Positions 1 through 6,469 are shown, numbered from the stretch's first letter. The stretch is DNA of 7,084 nucleotides from Chloroflexota bacterium (GCA_022566235.1 JADFJI010000115.1:1-7084), one strand, 5' to 3'. Numbers and translations: made by a program. The notes: generated from the sequence alone by a model not told the origin.

Positions 1-166
1 AGGCGGTAATCCCACTGGCGTCGGCCGCGTTGGGATCCGCGCCCTCCTCCAGCAAGACCCGCCAGCCGCTGACCGCCAGCCCGAGGCGCGGGTCGAGCAG
101 TCCATGAGCGTAGATTACTCGAGCCAACCCACCAAACGGAGCGAGTGGTTCGAAAACTCGCCTTCG
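1..166 (-). CDS. Ankyrin-repeat protein fragment (partial, cut by window edge)
   Basis: The minus strand is open from 166 to the window edge and encodes a segment ending LLEEGADPNAADASGITA. This is the classic ankyrin-repeat signature (LLE-x-GADPN-x-x-D-x-x-G-x-TA), preceded by a shortened helix pair (GLAVSGWRV). Ankyrin repeats are protein-binding scaffolds; no catalytic role can be read. An in-frame stop lies at 169-167, and the only start-like codon inside the frame is TTG at 127, which has no convincing ribosome binding site. Either the gene starts at TTG 127 or, as likely, this is a 5'-truncated gene whose remaining repeats lie left of the window. The repeat call is fairly secure. Whether the gene is intact cannot be judged. 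Confidence 0.5.
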
Positions 167-402
167 TCATCGAGGCAAAGGGGCAATTGCCAGAGTCCGC
201 CGCGCAAGGCCAGGACAGTTCGAGCGGGCAACAGGTAAACTTCGAACGCTGGTACGGAGTTTATCTAAGTCGGCACGAGAACCCGTTCCGAAAACTCGAC
301 CCTGACCTCTTGGATGAACTAAGTCGGCTTATTGAATTTCAGCTTCGTTCACACGCCGCTGGATCCTCGGTCAAAGCTGCTGTTAGACAGGGGAACGCTT
401 GA
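145..402 (+). CDS. Small hypothetical ORF (85 aa), unrecognised
   Basis: This is an open frame from GTG 145 to TGA 400-402. I recognise no family. The middle and C-terminal half (from about FERWYGVYLSRHENPFRKL onward) looks protein-like, with an amphipathic, charged helix-type pattern (DPDLLDELSRLIEFQL). The N-terminal third is low-complexity (Q/S/A-rich). A GGAG sits only 3 bases before the GTG, which is poor spacing, so the start is doubtful and the frame could be a remnant of a longer gene. No transmembrane segment or signal peptide is seen. It overlaps the left-edge ankyrin frame head-to-head by a few codons, so at least one of the two must start later or be broken. Confidence 0.25.
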   Translation: MVRKLAFVIEAKGQLPESAAQGQDSSSGQQVNFERWYGVYLSRHENPFRKLDPDLLDELSRLIEFQLRSHAAGSSVKAAVRQGNA

Positions 403-1024
403 CCGACCGGTGCCAACTAAGTCGGAGGATAGGGCGCGACGAAGGAGCAGCGGGGTCTGGTTCACTGAAAGGCGCATCGCACTCGGGAGTGGACAGACCA
501 TCCATGGCGCGTGGGAATCAATCGGTAACTACCAAACCGGCCATAACCACCATAGTTGATGAATGTGACCTCTTGAGCGGTTGCCCGAGTTCAGCAATCG
601 TATATTACATTTGCCAAACGGCCAGATGTGGCAATTAGCGTGAGGTACCACCCTACAAGTTAATCTAAGGTGGTCTAGGGATTAGAACTGGTGGTTGGAC
701 ACCTAAGCTGCTAGGGTAAACGTTGATTTAAAAGTTTTACATTTTGTCACCTTAGGTCCACCAACGCTTTCAAGGACAGCCTCAGCAACAAACCAGATAA
801 CGAACCACAGGATTGCGTCTAACAGGCACGCATGGGGCATCAGGGATTACTACGAGATGGTGAATGATTAGGTCTTAAGGGGTATCAGTGGCCTGGCGGC
901 GGCCCGGGCCTGGGACCTACGGTCAGCCAATCACCGATCCGTCCCTACCGGGAAAATCAACTTCACGATGCTCTGCGCCTTTAACTGGTCTTGTTAGCCT
1001 CAATGCGTTGGAGAGGCCCACGGC
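403..1024. other. Gene-poor stretch, nothing recognisable
   Basis: I see no convincing coding frame, RNA gene or mobile-element end on either strand in these roughly 620 bases. The part from about 560 to 860 is visibly richer in A/T than the operon. Small structures are present but unremarkable: CTAAGGTG at 665-672 is inverted as CACCTTAG at 748-755, and there is a perfect 10-base palindrome GGCCCGGGCC at 901-910. Short overlapping open frames on the plus strand between 332 and 638 have no ribosome binding site and no protein-like pattern. Confidence 0.5.
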
Positions 1025-1246
1025 ATGAAGAAGCAAAGCTCGCTGCCGATGGCTGTTACCGGGTTGCTACGGGATGTGCTCCCCGGTCCTGATCGGGCCG
1101 AGCGAATGCGCGCCTCAAGACTGCTCGGCGGAGTCGCCCGTGACAGATTCCTCGTGCGATGGGCTGGATTGGCCGTCCTTTCGGTACACGACGCCTACAA
1201 ACTGACACGGGAGGTATTGACATATCCCCTGTTAAGCAGGGTTTAG
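1025..1246 (+). CDS. Small hypothetical protein (73 aa), unrecognised
   Basis: ATG 1025 is preceded by GGAGAGG at 1010-1016 with 8 bases of spacing, a good ribosome binding site and the main reason to list it. The product is basic in its N-terminal half (LLRDVLPGPDRAERMRASRLLGG), followed by a moderately hydrophobic stretch (WAGLAVLSV) too short and mixed to be a clear membrane helix. It ends in HDAYKLTREVLTYPLLSRV. No family is recognised. It stands alone in a gene-poor region, so it may be a small orphan gene or a chance frame. Confidence 0.3.
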   Translation: MKKQSSLPMAVTGLLRDVLPGPDRAERMRASRLLGGVARDRFLVRWAGLAVLSVHDAYKLTREVLTYPLLSRV

Positions 1247-1301
1247 CGTCCGTGGCCGCCCGCTGAGGTGCATACCCAGTAGAACATCGCGCAGGTCGTA
1301 A

Positions 1302-1538
1302 GGCGCGGATATATTCCTACAGCTGCGCACGGTCAGCGACTCGCCTTGGGCTGCGTCGGACGGGGATTGGCATCCTGACCACAACACTCTGTGGCAGTTC
1401 TACCTGGCGCACCCTGGGGCGATGTCGCACATGAGATGGAGCTGCCGACTGCGTTTTAAGCCGCCAGTAATACCTCGATCCCGTGTTTCTGGTATGGTTC
1501 CATCCTCCTCGAACCCCCCATCCCCGCACCCAATTTGC
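1302..1538 (+). pseudogene. Possible coding remnant (no start codon)
   Basis: After a stop at 1299-1301 this plus-strand frame stays open to a TAG about 80 codons later. It has no plausible start at its head. The segment from about 1329 to 1430 translates to a strikingly protein-like string (SDSPWAASDGDWHPDHNTLW, then QFYLAHPGAMSHM), with Trp, His, Asp and Tyr usage unlike random frames. The downstream part decays into a Pro/Ser/Arg-rich string typical of noncoding DNA. I read it as a decayed fragment of an unidentified gene. The antisense frame at 1317-1649 is Arg-rich and I consider it spurious. Confidence 0.22.
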
Positions 1539-1795
1539 CGATAGGCCAGAACCGGAATGTGCTAGGCGGCTTCTTCTAATCGTGTTCACGGAGCGGTTCC
1601 CGCCCTCGACTCTGGCAGAGCCACATGGTATTGGGCGTATGGATATCACACAATAGTCAGGGGATTCCAGGGAGTACCGGAGGCGTGGGTCAGGTATGAC
1701 TATTTTGTTTGGCTTCTACCGACAGCTGATGTCTGATCTGGCCGATGCTGGATTCGGGTCGTAGCGCACTTCTTGCGGAGATATGCACCTACCTA
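1539..1795. other. Intergenic stretch, nothing firm
   Basis: This is spacer between the remnant above and the end of the operon. The only small item is a 22-codon frame from ATG 1696 (MTILFGFYRQLMSDLADAGF) ending at TAG near 1762. A GGAGG lies about 13 bases upstream, too far for a confident ribosome binding site. No RNA gene or repeat was recognised. Confidence 0.35.
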
Positions 1796-1818
1796 GGCAC
1801 CGTCCGACGGGCGGTACC
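1796..1818 (-). terminator. GC-rich stem-loop just downstream of the operon
   Basis: This is an inverted repeat. The arm GGCACCGTCC pairs with GGGCGGTACC around a GAC loop, with one C/A mismatch and one G-T wobble. It begins 37 bases past the stop codon of the LLM oxidoreductase gene (1855-1857), where a transcript end would be expected. No T-run follows it in the minus-strand direction, so it is not a textbook intrinsic terminator. It may act as a 3'-end stabilising hairpin or be fortuitous. Confidence 0.3.
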
Positions 1819-1854
1819 GGGCATCGGTTCCTAGCATGGATGGCCCTTTTCCCT

Positions 1855-2886
1855 TCAAATGGCCTTGATACCCCGAACCAAGTCGGCGAGCTGCTGATCG
1901 GTGACCCCCACAAACCAATCCTGGTACAGGTGCAGCCGGGTGGCATAGCCACCGTAGCGCCGCTTGAGGAGTTGGGGCAGTTCCTGGGGCGTACCAATTA
2001 CAGCGTAATGCTCCAGCATGACGTCGGTGATGAGGGAGGGCATCTTCTCCCATTCACCCCGCAGGGACATGTCGTGGAGGATGGGAACAATCTCTCCCCA
2101 ACCGTGCAGGTCCAGCACCGAGCTGTAGGTGGGGGTGGAGGCATAGAAGGCGATTCGGGCGCGGACCTTTTCCCTCACCACTCGGAGATCCTCCTGAGTG
2201 GCCCCACAACCAATAAAGCCACCACCGCTTATGTCCAACTCTTTGACAGAACGGTCACCGCGCCTGGCCCCCTCCTCTAGGTTGGGCAAAATCACCTCGT
2301 GGGTAAACTTCTCGGTGACTGGGTCGGCGGCAATGTGGCCGTCGCACACCTCTCCCGCCACTCGACACATGTGCTCGTTGATGCCTGCAATATAAATGGG
2401 AACCAACCCATAGGGGTTGGAGCCGGGGTTAAAAGCCGGGGTCATGCGATCGAATCGGTAGTAGCGTCCATCATAGGAGAGGGGGGTGCCCTCCTGCATA
2501 CAGGTAAAGATGGCCCGCAGTGCTAGGATGTAGTCCCGCATTCGGGGGGCCGGGGGAAGGAACTCCATCCCCCATCTGCGGGTGAGGTGCCCCTTAGTCT
2601 GAGGCCCCAGCCCCAAAATAAAACGGCCTTTAGAAATGTCGTGGAGGTTCCAGGCGTCGTAGGCGGTGGCCATCGGGCTGCGTGGAAAGGCGATAAAGAC
2701 GCCGGTCATGATCTTCAGGTTAGAAGAGTGCTCCGCTGCCAGCAGGCTAGAGAGAGTCGGCGGAACGGTGAACTCAGCAAAGCTCACACCGTCAAATCCC
2801 ATAGCTTCCATGCGCCGTACCGCATCAGGAACCTCAGCCAGACGTTGTGGACGGATATCGGCAAATACTTTCACTGGGACCTCCAT
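1855..2886 (-). CDS. LLM-class flavin/F420-dependent oxidoreductase (MSMEG_2256-like)
   Basis: This is a member of the luciferase-like (bacterial luciferase alpha / F420) TIM-barrel superfamily: cytosolic enzymes that use reduced FMN or F420 for hydride transfer or monooxygenation. The 343 residues match the family's usual length. Visible signatures are the N-terminal barrel strand with ADIRPQ then GFDGVSFAE (about 30-38), ITSKGRF-type core seen here as DISKGRFILGLGPQTKGH (83-100), the MSMEG_2256-type block RRWGMEFLPPAPRMRDY (103-119), MCRVAGEVCDGH near the middle, and the C-terminal GTPQEL (298-303) before RRYGG. I assign the MSMEG_2256-like F420 subfamily from these blocks; the cofactor (F420 or FMN) and the substrate cannot be read. 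ATG 2886 has AGGA at 2899-2896 with 9 bases of spacing. GTG 2874 (giving MKVFADI) has a stronger GGAGGT 4 bases upstream and is a credible alternative start. It is the last gene of the cluster, 118 bases after the MaoC gene. Confidence 0.88.
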   Translation of the reverse strand: MEVPVKVFADIRPQRLAEVPDAVRRMEAMGFDGVSFAEFTVPPTLSSLLAAEHSSNLKIMTGVFIAFPRSPMATAYDAWNLHDISKGRFILGLGPQTKGHLTRRWGMEFLPPAPRMRDYILALRAIFTCMQEGTPLSYDGRYYRFDRMTPAFNPGSNPYGLVPIYIAGINEHMCRVAGEVCDGHIAADPVTEKFTHEVILPNLEEGARRGDRSVKELDISGGGFIGCGATQEDLRVVREKVRARIAFYASTPTYSSVLDLHGWGEIVPILHDMSLRGEWEKMPSLITDVMLEHYAVIGTPQELPQLLKRRYGGYATRLHLYQDWFVGVTDQQLADLVRGIKAI

Positions 2887-2952
2887 TTAGAGTAGTCCTA
2901 CGCCTGTTAAACTCTAACCCCACGCCCACCCACTGATTACATGGTCAATACC

Positions 2953-2981
2953 ATTAGTAGCGGGTAGCGAGATAATTTCAA
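2953..2981 (-). promoter_or_regulatory. Candidate promoter for the LLM gene
   Basis: On the minus strand TTGAAA (2981-2976) and ACTAAT (2958-2953) are separated by 17 bases: 5/6 and 4/6 matches to the sigma-70 boxes. The predicted start near 2946 would give a leader of about 60 bases before ATG 2886. It lies in the 118-base gap that separates the LLM gene from the four tightly packed genes upstream. Such matches arise by chance, so this is only a candidate. A small hairpin (ATGGT-CAAT-ACCAT, 2941-2954) overlaps the -10 box. Confidence 0.22.
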
Positions 2982-3004
2982 TAAAGCCCTCAGCAGACCA
3001 GGTT

Positions 3005-3445
3005 CTAGTGCTCCTGGCCGCGGAGGGGTAGTATGATCAGAGCCGTGCCCTTATCCAACACCCGCTCCCCCTTCTGGTTCTCTATCCACAGGTAACACTC
3101 TACAAACCCTTGGTCTCCCTCCTGCGACCTACGAATCACCCGTCCCCTGCACGTGAGTACATCCCCTGGGTACACTAAGTTGGTAAAGCGAAAGCCCAGC
3201 TTCTTGATGGTGCCATCAACGCCTGTCCAGTCGGTGAGGAAATGCCCCAGATAGGCGCCCAGCATCTGGCCATCCAGAAAGGGTTTGGCAAATCCCTTTT
3301 GCTGGACGAATTCTGTATCGTAGTGGTAGCGGTGGAAGTCCCAGGTGGCCCCCTGGTACATCACCATGTTCATCAGCTTGATGTTTTTGGTGATGGAGGG
3401 GATGGCATCCCCCTCTTTGACATCATCGAAGTACAATGTTTTCAT
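3005..3445 (-). CDS. MaoC-like (R)-hydratase/dehydratase subunit with intact Asp/His pair
   Basis: This is a single hot-dog-fold domain of the MaoC / (R)-specific enoyl-CoA hydratase type, which adds water to, or removes it from, acyl-CoA thioesters in the cytosol. Numbered from ATG 3445 (146 aa), the segment TWDFHRYHYD carries Asp36 and His41 in the Asp-x4-His spacing of the catalytic GD-x-NP-x-H motif. The NP is replaced by HR, as in many FAS1-like dehydratases. FLDGQML follows where the family has its glycine-rich loop, and LGFRFTNLVYPGDVLTCRGRV is the typical second half (VYPGD turn). The frame opens further upstream at TTG 3466, overlapping the preceding gene's stop, but the AAGGAG at 3463-3458 lies inside that extension, arguing against it. 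GTG 3451 (spacing 6) or ATG 3445 (spacing 12) is the start. It is translated directly after CoA-transferase B and probably partners the MaoC protein at 5950-6450. Confidence 0.82.
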   Translation of the reverse strand: MKTLYFDDVKEGDAIPSITKNIKLMNMVMYQGATWDFHRYHYDTEFVQQKGFAKPFLDGQMLGAYLGHFLTDWTGVDGTIKKLGFRFTNLVYPGDVLTCRGRVIRRSQEGDQGFVECYLWIENQKGERVLDKGTALIILPLRGQEH

Positions 3446-3457
3446 CTCCACGGCTAT

Positions 3458-3463
3458 CTCCTT
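3458..3463 (-). promoter_or_regulatory. Ribosome binding site that decides the MaoC start
   Basis: AAGGAG on the minus strand begins two bases before the end of CoA-transferase B's stop region. It is 6 bases from GTG 3451 and 12 from ATG 3445, and it makes the upstream TTG 3466 an unlikely start. Confidence 0.55.
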
Positions 3464-4683
3464 CAAGCAACGACTCCTTCATCTACCAGGCGCTGTATCT
3501 CCCCCTCCGGCAGGCCAAGGAGTTGGCCCAGAACAAAGGAGACGTGCTGACCAAATAGGGGAGCCGGTCTATACTCCACCGGGGGAAGGCCGCTGATGCG
3601 CCAGGGAATCCCTATCATAGACCGCGTCCCCACCTCCGGATGATCGGTGGTGACTATGTCGCCTCGGGCCTGAAGGTGAGGGTCCTCCAGGAGCCCTTTA
3701 GTGCTGAGAGCTGGGCCGGCAGGAACACCCGCCTGTTGGAGCAGGTGCATCAGCTCATAGGGCTCTCCTCGTCGGGTCCACTCTGCCAAAAGCCGGTCCA
3801 GGTCCTCCTGGTGGTAGCAGCGAGCCAGAGCGCCGGCAAAGCGGTGATCCTCCAACCAGTCGGTATGCTCCGCTAAGCGGCAGAGTGCCTCCCACTGAGC
3901 TTCGTCCTCCACGGAGATACTGATCCAGGCATCGTCGCCGCGACAGGGATAGATGCCGTGGGGGGCTTTGGCGATATCACCGTTTCCCATGCGCCGGTGC
4001 TGTCGGCCATTGAGGGTGTAGTCGATTATCGCCTCGGGCATGATGCTCATGATGTTCTCCGTCATAGCGAGTTCCACGTACTGGCCCTGACCGGTCATGG
4101 CTCGGTTATAGAGGGCCTGGACCAACGCCAGAACCACGTAGGTCCCACTGACCACATCCGGCAGGACGGAGCCTGGAATGCGCGGATGGCCACCTGGGTA
4201 ACCGGTAATAGCAGACAGCCCGCTGAAGAGGGCCACGGCACTGTGGAACCCCACACCCCCCTTCATCGGCCCACTCCGGCCGAAGGCTGCCAGGGAAACC
4301 ATGATCAGGTCTGGGCGCAGGGCGGATAGCTCTGGATACCCAAAGCCCATGCGCTCCGCAACACCTGTAGAGAAGTTCTCCACCACCACATCGGAGATGC
4401 ACACCAGTTCCCTTACCAAATCCCTTGCAAGGGGCTTGGACAGGTCGAGGGTGCAGCTTAGCTTATTGCAGGCAAAAAGATTGCCAAGGCCGCTTCGGTT
4501 CTGCCCGGGAATGCCGTTGGCGAAAGGGGGCCAGTTCCGCATGGTAATCCCTCGGTCCCTGCTTTCGATGCGTACCACCTGGGCCCCCATGTAGGCCAGC
4601 CATAGCGTCGCCACAGGGACAGCCACCGATTGCCCAAGATCGAGTATCCTGACCCCATCCAATGGAAGCCTGCTAACGGTCAT
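3463..4683 (-). CDS. CaiB/BaiF family III CoA-transferase, catalytically competent subunit (B)
   Basis: Family III CoA-transferases move CoA between carboxylic acids through an aspartyl-CoA thioester, in the cytosol, as interlocked ring dimers. The 406 residues are the normal length. In order: N-terminal LDGVRILDLGQ with GAQVVRIES (33-41), VENFSTG (101-107), SLAAFGRSGP (130-139), the catalytic loop LPDVVSG with Asp176 (codon 4158-4156), then TGQGQYVELA beginning at Thr197, exactly 21 residues after the Asp. This matches the position of Asp169 in formyl-CoA transferase. ATG 4683 is 7 bases after the stop of CoA-transferase A, with AGGTG overlapping that stop, so translation is probably coupled. 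Substrates cannot be deduced. The adjoining paralogue lacks the Asp, so this is the likely active half of a two-gene enzyme, as BbsEF and SmtAB are two-gene family III enzymes. Confidence 0.92.
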   Translation of the reverse strand: MTVSRLPLDGVRILDLGQSVAVPVATLWLAYMGAQVVRIESRDRGITMRNWPPFANGIPGQNRSGLGNLFACNKLSCTLDLSKPLARDLVRELVCISDVVVENFSTGVAERMGFGYPELSALRPDLIMVSLAAFGRSGPMKGGVGFHSAVALFSGLSAITGYPGGHPRIPGSVLPDVVSGTYVVLALVQALYNRAMTGQGQYVELAMTENIMSIMPEAIIDYTLNGRQHRRMGNGDIAKAPHGIYPCRGDDAWISISVEDEAQWEALCRLAEHTDWLEDHRFAGALARCYHQEDLDRLLAEWTRRGEPYELMHLLQQAGVPAGPALSTKGLLEDPHLQARGDIVTTDHPEVGTRSMIGIPWRISGLPPVEYRPAPLFGQHVSFVLGQLLGLPEGEIQRLVDEGVVA

Positions 4684-4690
4684 TGGACAC

Positions 4691-5929
4691 CTACGTCACG
4701 CCCATTGCGCGGATCTGCGAAATAGCCTGGCGATCGTACCCCAGGAACTCCTCCAGCACCTCCACCGTGTGCTCCCCAAGGCGAGGCGCCGGCCTGCTGG
4801 GAGTGGCGTACCCTTGGGAAAACCGAAGGGGATTGTGCGGCATGCCAGCGATGGCGCTGCCATCCAACCTCACCTCCCTGAGAAAACGGCGATCCCTCAC
4901 CTGGTCAGAGTCCACCGCCTCCCCCACCTCCAAAGCGGGGAAGCAGGGAACTCCTCTTGGCTGCGTCATCTGGAAGATCTCTTCCCTGGTGTGGACCATG
5001 ACCCATTTTTGCAAATTGGGAAGGAGGGCATCCCAGTATTCGGCACGGGAGGCCTGGGTGTCAAAGAGGGAAGTCTGGGCCCACTCGGGATTGCCCATGA
5101 TGTCCACCAGCTTTCGCCAGTGGTGATCGATAAATGCCACAATAGCCACGTACCCGTCCTTGCAGGGCAAATAGACGTTGGGCATGGGGCCCGGCCCCAG
5201 GTTAGGAGGCCGTCCCTTTGGCACCCCTAAATAAGAGGCCGTGGCCACATCCCATGTCATTAGCGCGGCCACGGTGGCCTGCTGGGACACGTCCACGTGG
5301 TGGCCCTGGCCAGTCTGCAGTCGGGCAAGTAGGGCCATAAACGTCGCCGAGGCGGCCATAACGCCGCTGGTGAACCCGGCCACCGATGTTGCCGAACTCA
5401 GGGGCGGTTCCTCAAGGCCCCCAACGGTCTCATCTGGAAAGCCGGGGGTGCCATAGGCGAGGCCTCCCATGTTGGCGAGAATCAGATCGTCGGCCTGGTA
5501 GTCGCGGTAGGGCCCATCCTGTCCAAAGAGGGTGATGGAGGTGACGATAAGTCGATGGTTCAGCCCGTGAAGGGATTTCCACTCCAACCCCAACTCCTCC
5601 ATTATCTTTGGCGGACTGTCCTCCACAAAGATGTCAGCATGCTTCAGCAGCCCACGTAAAAGCTCGCGCCCAGTGGGGTGAAAAAGGTTCAGGGTGATGC
5701 CCTCTTTCCCTGCGTTGAGATAGTGAAATAAACCGCTTTTGTCTGGGTGAGGCAGGTCGCCGGGAAAGGGGCCACGCCGACGCGAGACATCGCCCCGGGG
5801 TGGCTCCACCTTGATAACCCGGGCCCCGGCATCGGCTAGCAGGCGAGCGCAGTAGGGGCCGGCCACATAATGGCCATACTCAAGGACGGTTACGCCTGCC
5901 AGAGGTTTGTATGGCTGATGCTGGTCCAT
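4691..5929 (-). CDS. CaiB/BaiF family III CoA-transferase paralogue lacking the catalytic Asp (A)
   Basis: This is a full-length (412 aa) family III CoA-transferase fold: LAGVTVLEYGHYVAGPYCA (10-28), LADAGARVIKVEPPRGD (31-47), LFGQDGP (134-140), TGQGHHVDVS from Thr206. At the catalytic position, 21 residues before the TGQG motif, it has Gly185 (codon GGG, 5377-5375) in the context SVAGFTSG, where the next gene has PDVVSG with Asp176. The family's VENF-x-PG is also changed, to VEDSPPK (102-108). As seen, it should be unable to form the aspartyl-CoA intermediate by the normal route, although the rest of the fold is well conserved and the reading frame is clean. I infer a structural or substrate-binding subunit that pairs with the downstream CoA-transferase. 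ATG 5929 follows an in-frame TGA and has no recognisable ribosome binding site; the gene begins 20 bases after the MaoC stop and may depend on coupling. Confidence 0.9.
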   Translation of the reverse strand: MDQHQPYKPLAGVTVLEYGHYVAGPYCARLLADAGARVIKVEPPRGDVSRRRGPFPGDLPHPDKSGLFHYLNAGKEGITLNLFHPTGRELLRGLLKHADIFVEDSPPKIMEELGLEWKSLHGLNHRLIVTSITLFGQDGPYRDYQADDLILANMGGLAYGTPGFPDETVGGLEEPPLSSATSVAGFTSGVMAASATFMALLARLQTGQGHHVDVSQQATVAALMTWDVATASYLGVPKGRPPNLGPGPMPNVYLPCKDGYVAIVAFIDHHWRKLVDIMGNPEWAQTSLFDTQASRAEYWDALLPNLQKWVMVHTREEIFQMTQPRGVPCFPALEVGEAVDSDQVRDRRFLREVRLDGSAIAGMPHNPLRFSQGYATPSRPAPRLGEHTVEVLEEFLGYDRQAISQIRAMGVT

Positions 5930-5949
5930 GGGGGGTCAGGGAACGATGC

Positions 5950-6450
5950 CTACTGTAGAAGCGGGAGTTGATAGACAAGCCACTCGCGGTTGACGGCCAG
6001 GCGCTCTCCGCGCTGATCAGTGTATGTAATGTCGTAGACCAGGAAAATCAGGCTGCCCGTCCTGCCCTGCTTCTGATATACATCCACCACCTTCCAGCGG
6101 GCTGTGAGGATATCATCGGGACGGAAGGGCTGAAAGAACTCGTATTCGTTGCCTCCGCGAATCTCCGTGCCCACGGGCAGACGGATCCGGCGTGCCGGCC
6201 CGCCGGTCTCGTCCAGGTCGCCCACCAGATACTGCCAGGTCTCGCAGACGTAGGTGAGAGGCGCCACGATGCCCCCGTAGCGCGTTCCACGAGCATACTC
6301 CTCGTCGTGGTACAGGGGATTGTCGTCCTCGATGGCCAGTGCGGACTGCCGGATGAAGGCCCGTCCTACCGCCTCCTGGGCAGTCACTGTCATTTCGGTA
6401 CCAACTAACTGTTGCAATTGGGCAACAAGAACCTCACCGTCATCACTCAT
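5950..6450 (-). CDS. MaoC N-terminal/FAS1-like dehydratase subunit, catalytic His replaced by Tyr
   Basis: This 166-aa hot-dog-fold protein is of the MaoC_dehydrat_N / FAS1-like type. The block FIRQSALAIEDDNPLYHDEEYARG (residues 32-55) is the family's A-x-x-D-x-NPLY-x-D signature, followed by RYGGIVAPLTYV. The second half has the typical GNEYEFFQPFRPDDILTARWKV turn. Compared with the hydratase motif D-x-NP-x-H, Asp42 is kept but the His position is Tyr47. This is usual for the non-catalytic half of two-domain or two-subunit hydratases (for example HadA beside HadB in mycobacteria). The start is ATG 6450: AAGGAGG at 6466-6460 gives 9 bases of spacing. The frame continues upstream to 6543, but that 31-residue extension would swallow the ribosome binding site and has no family resemblance. 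It is the first gene of the operon, 20 bases ahead of CoA-transferase A, and the likely partner of the MaoC protein at 3005-3445. Confidence 0.85.
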   Translation of the reverse strand: MSDDGEVLVAQLQQLVGTEMTVTAQEAVGRAFIRQSALAIEDDNPLYHDEEYARGTRYGGIVAPLTYVCETWQYLVGDLDETGGPARRIRLPVGTEIRGGNEYEFFQPFRPDDILTARWKVVDVYQKQGRTGSLIFLVYDITYTDQRGERLAVNREWLVYQLPLLQ

Positions 6451-6459
6451 ATGCGGCAC

Positions 6460-6466
6460 CCTCCTT
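6460..6466 (-). promoter_or_regulatory. Strong ribosome binding site of the first operon gene
   Basis: AAGGAGG lies 9 bases before ATG 6450. It fixes the start of the MaoC-type gene and argues against the longer frame beginning at 6543. It is the strongest ribosome binding site seen in the cluster. Confidence 0.7.
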
Positions 6467-6469
6467 CTG

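Noticed and set aside
147..154. GGTTCGAA as a second tRNA T-loop or attachment repeat
   Set aside because: The match is 8 bases only; neither the T-stem nor the acceptor sequence of tRNA-Ala accompanies it.
399..638. 79-aa plus-strand frame overlapping the 85-aa frame's stop by TTGA
   Set aside because: The coupled-start geometry is suggestive, but there is no ribosome binding site, no motif, and the C-terminal part lies in A/T-rich spacer.
665..755. Inverted CTAAGGTG/CACCTTAG as ends of a mobile element or an RNA structure
   Set aside because: The arms are only 8 bases, 75 bases apart, with no target duplication, no transposase and no compact fold.
1317..1649. 110-aa minus-strand frame
   Set aside because: It is Arg/Ser-rich with no motif and no ribosome binding site, and it lies antisense to a more protein-like frame.
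1783..2280. 165-aa plus-strand frame and other plus-strand frames between 1783 and 6540
   Set aside because: They are shadows of the five minus-strand genes, with no family signature and low-complexity translations.
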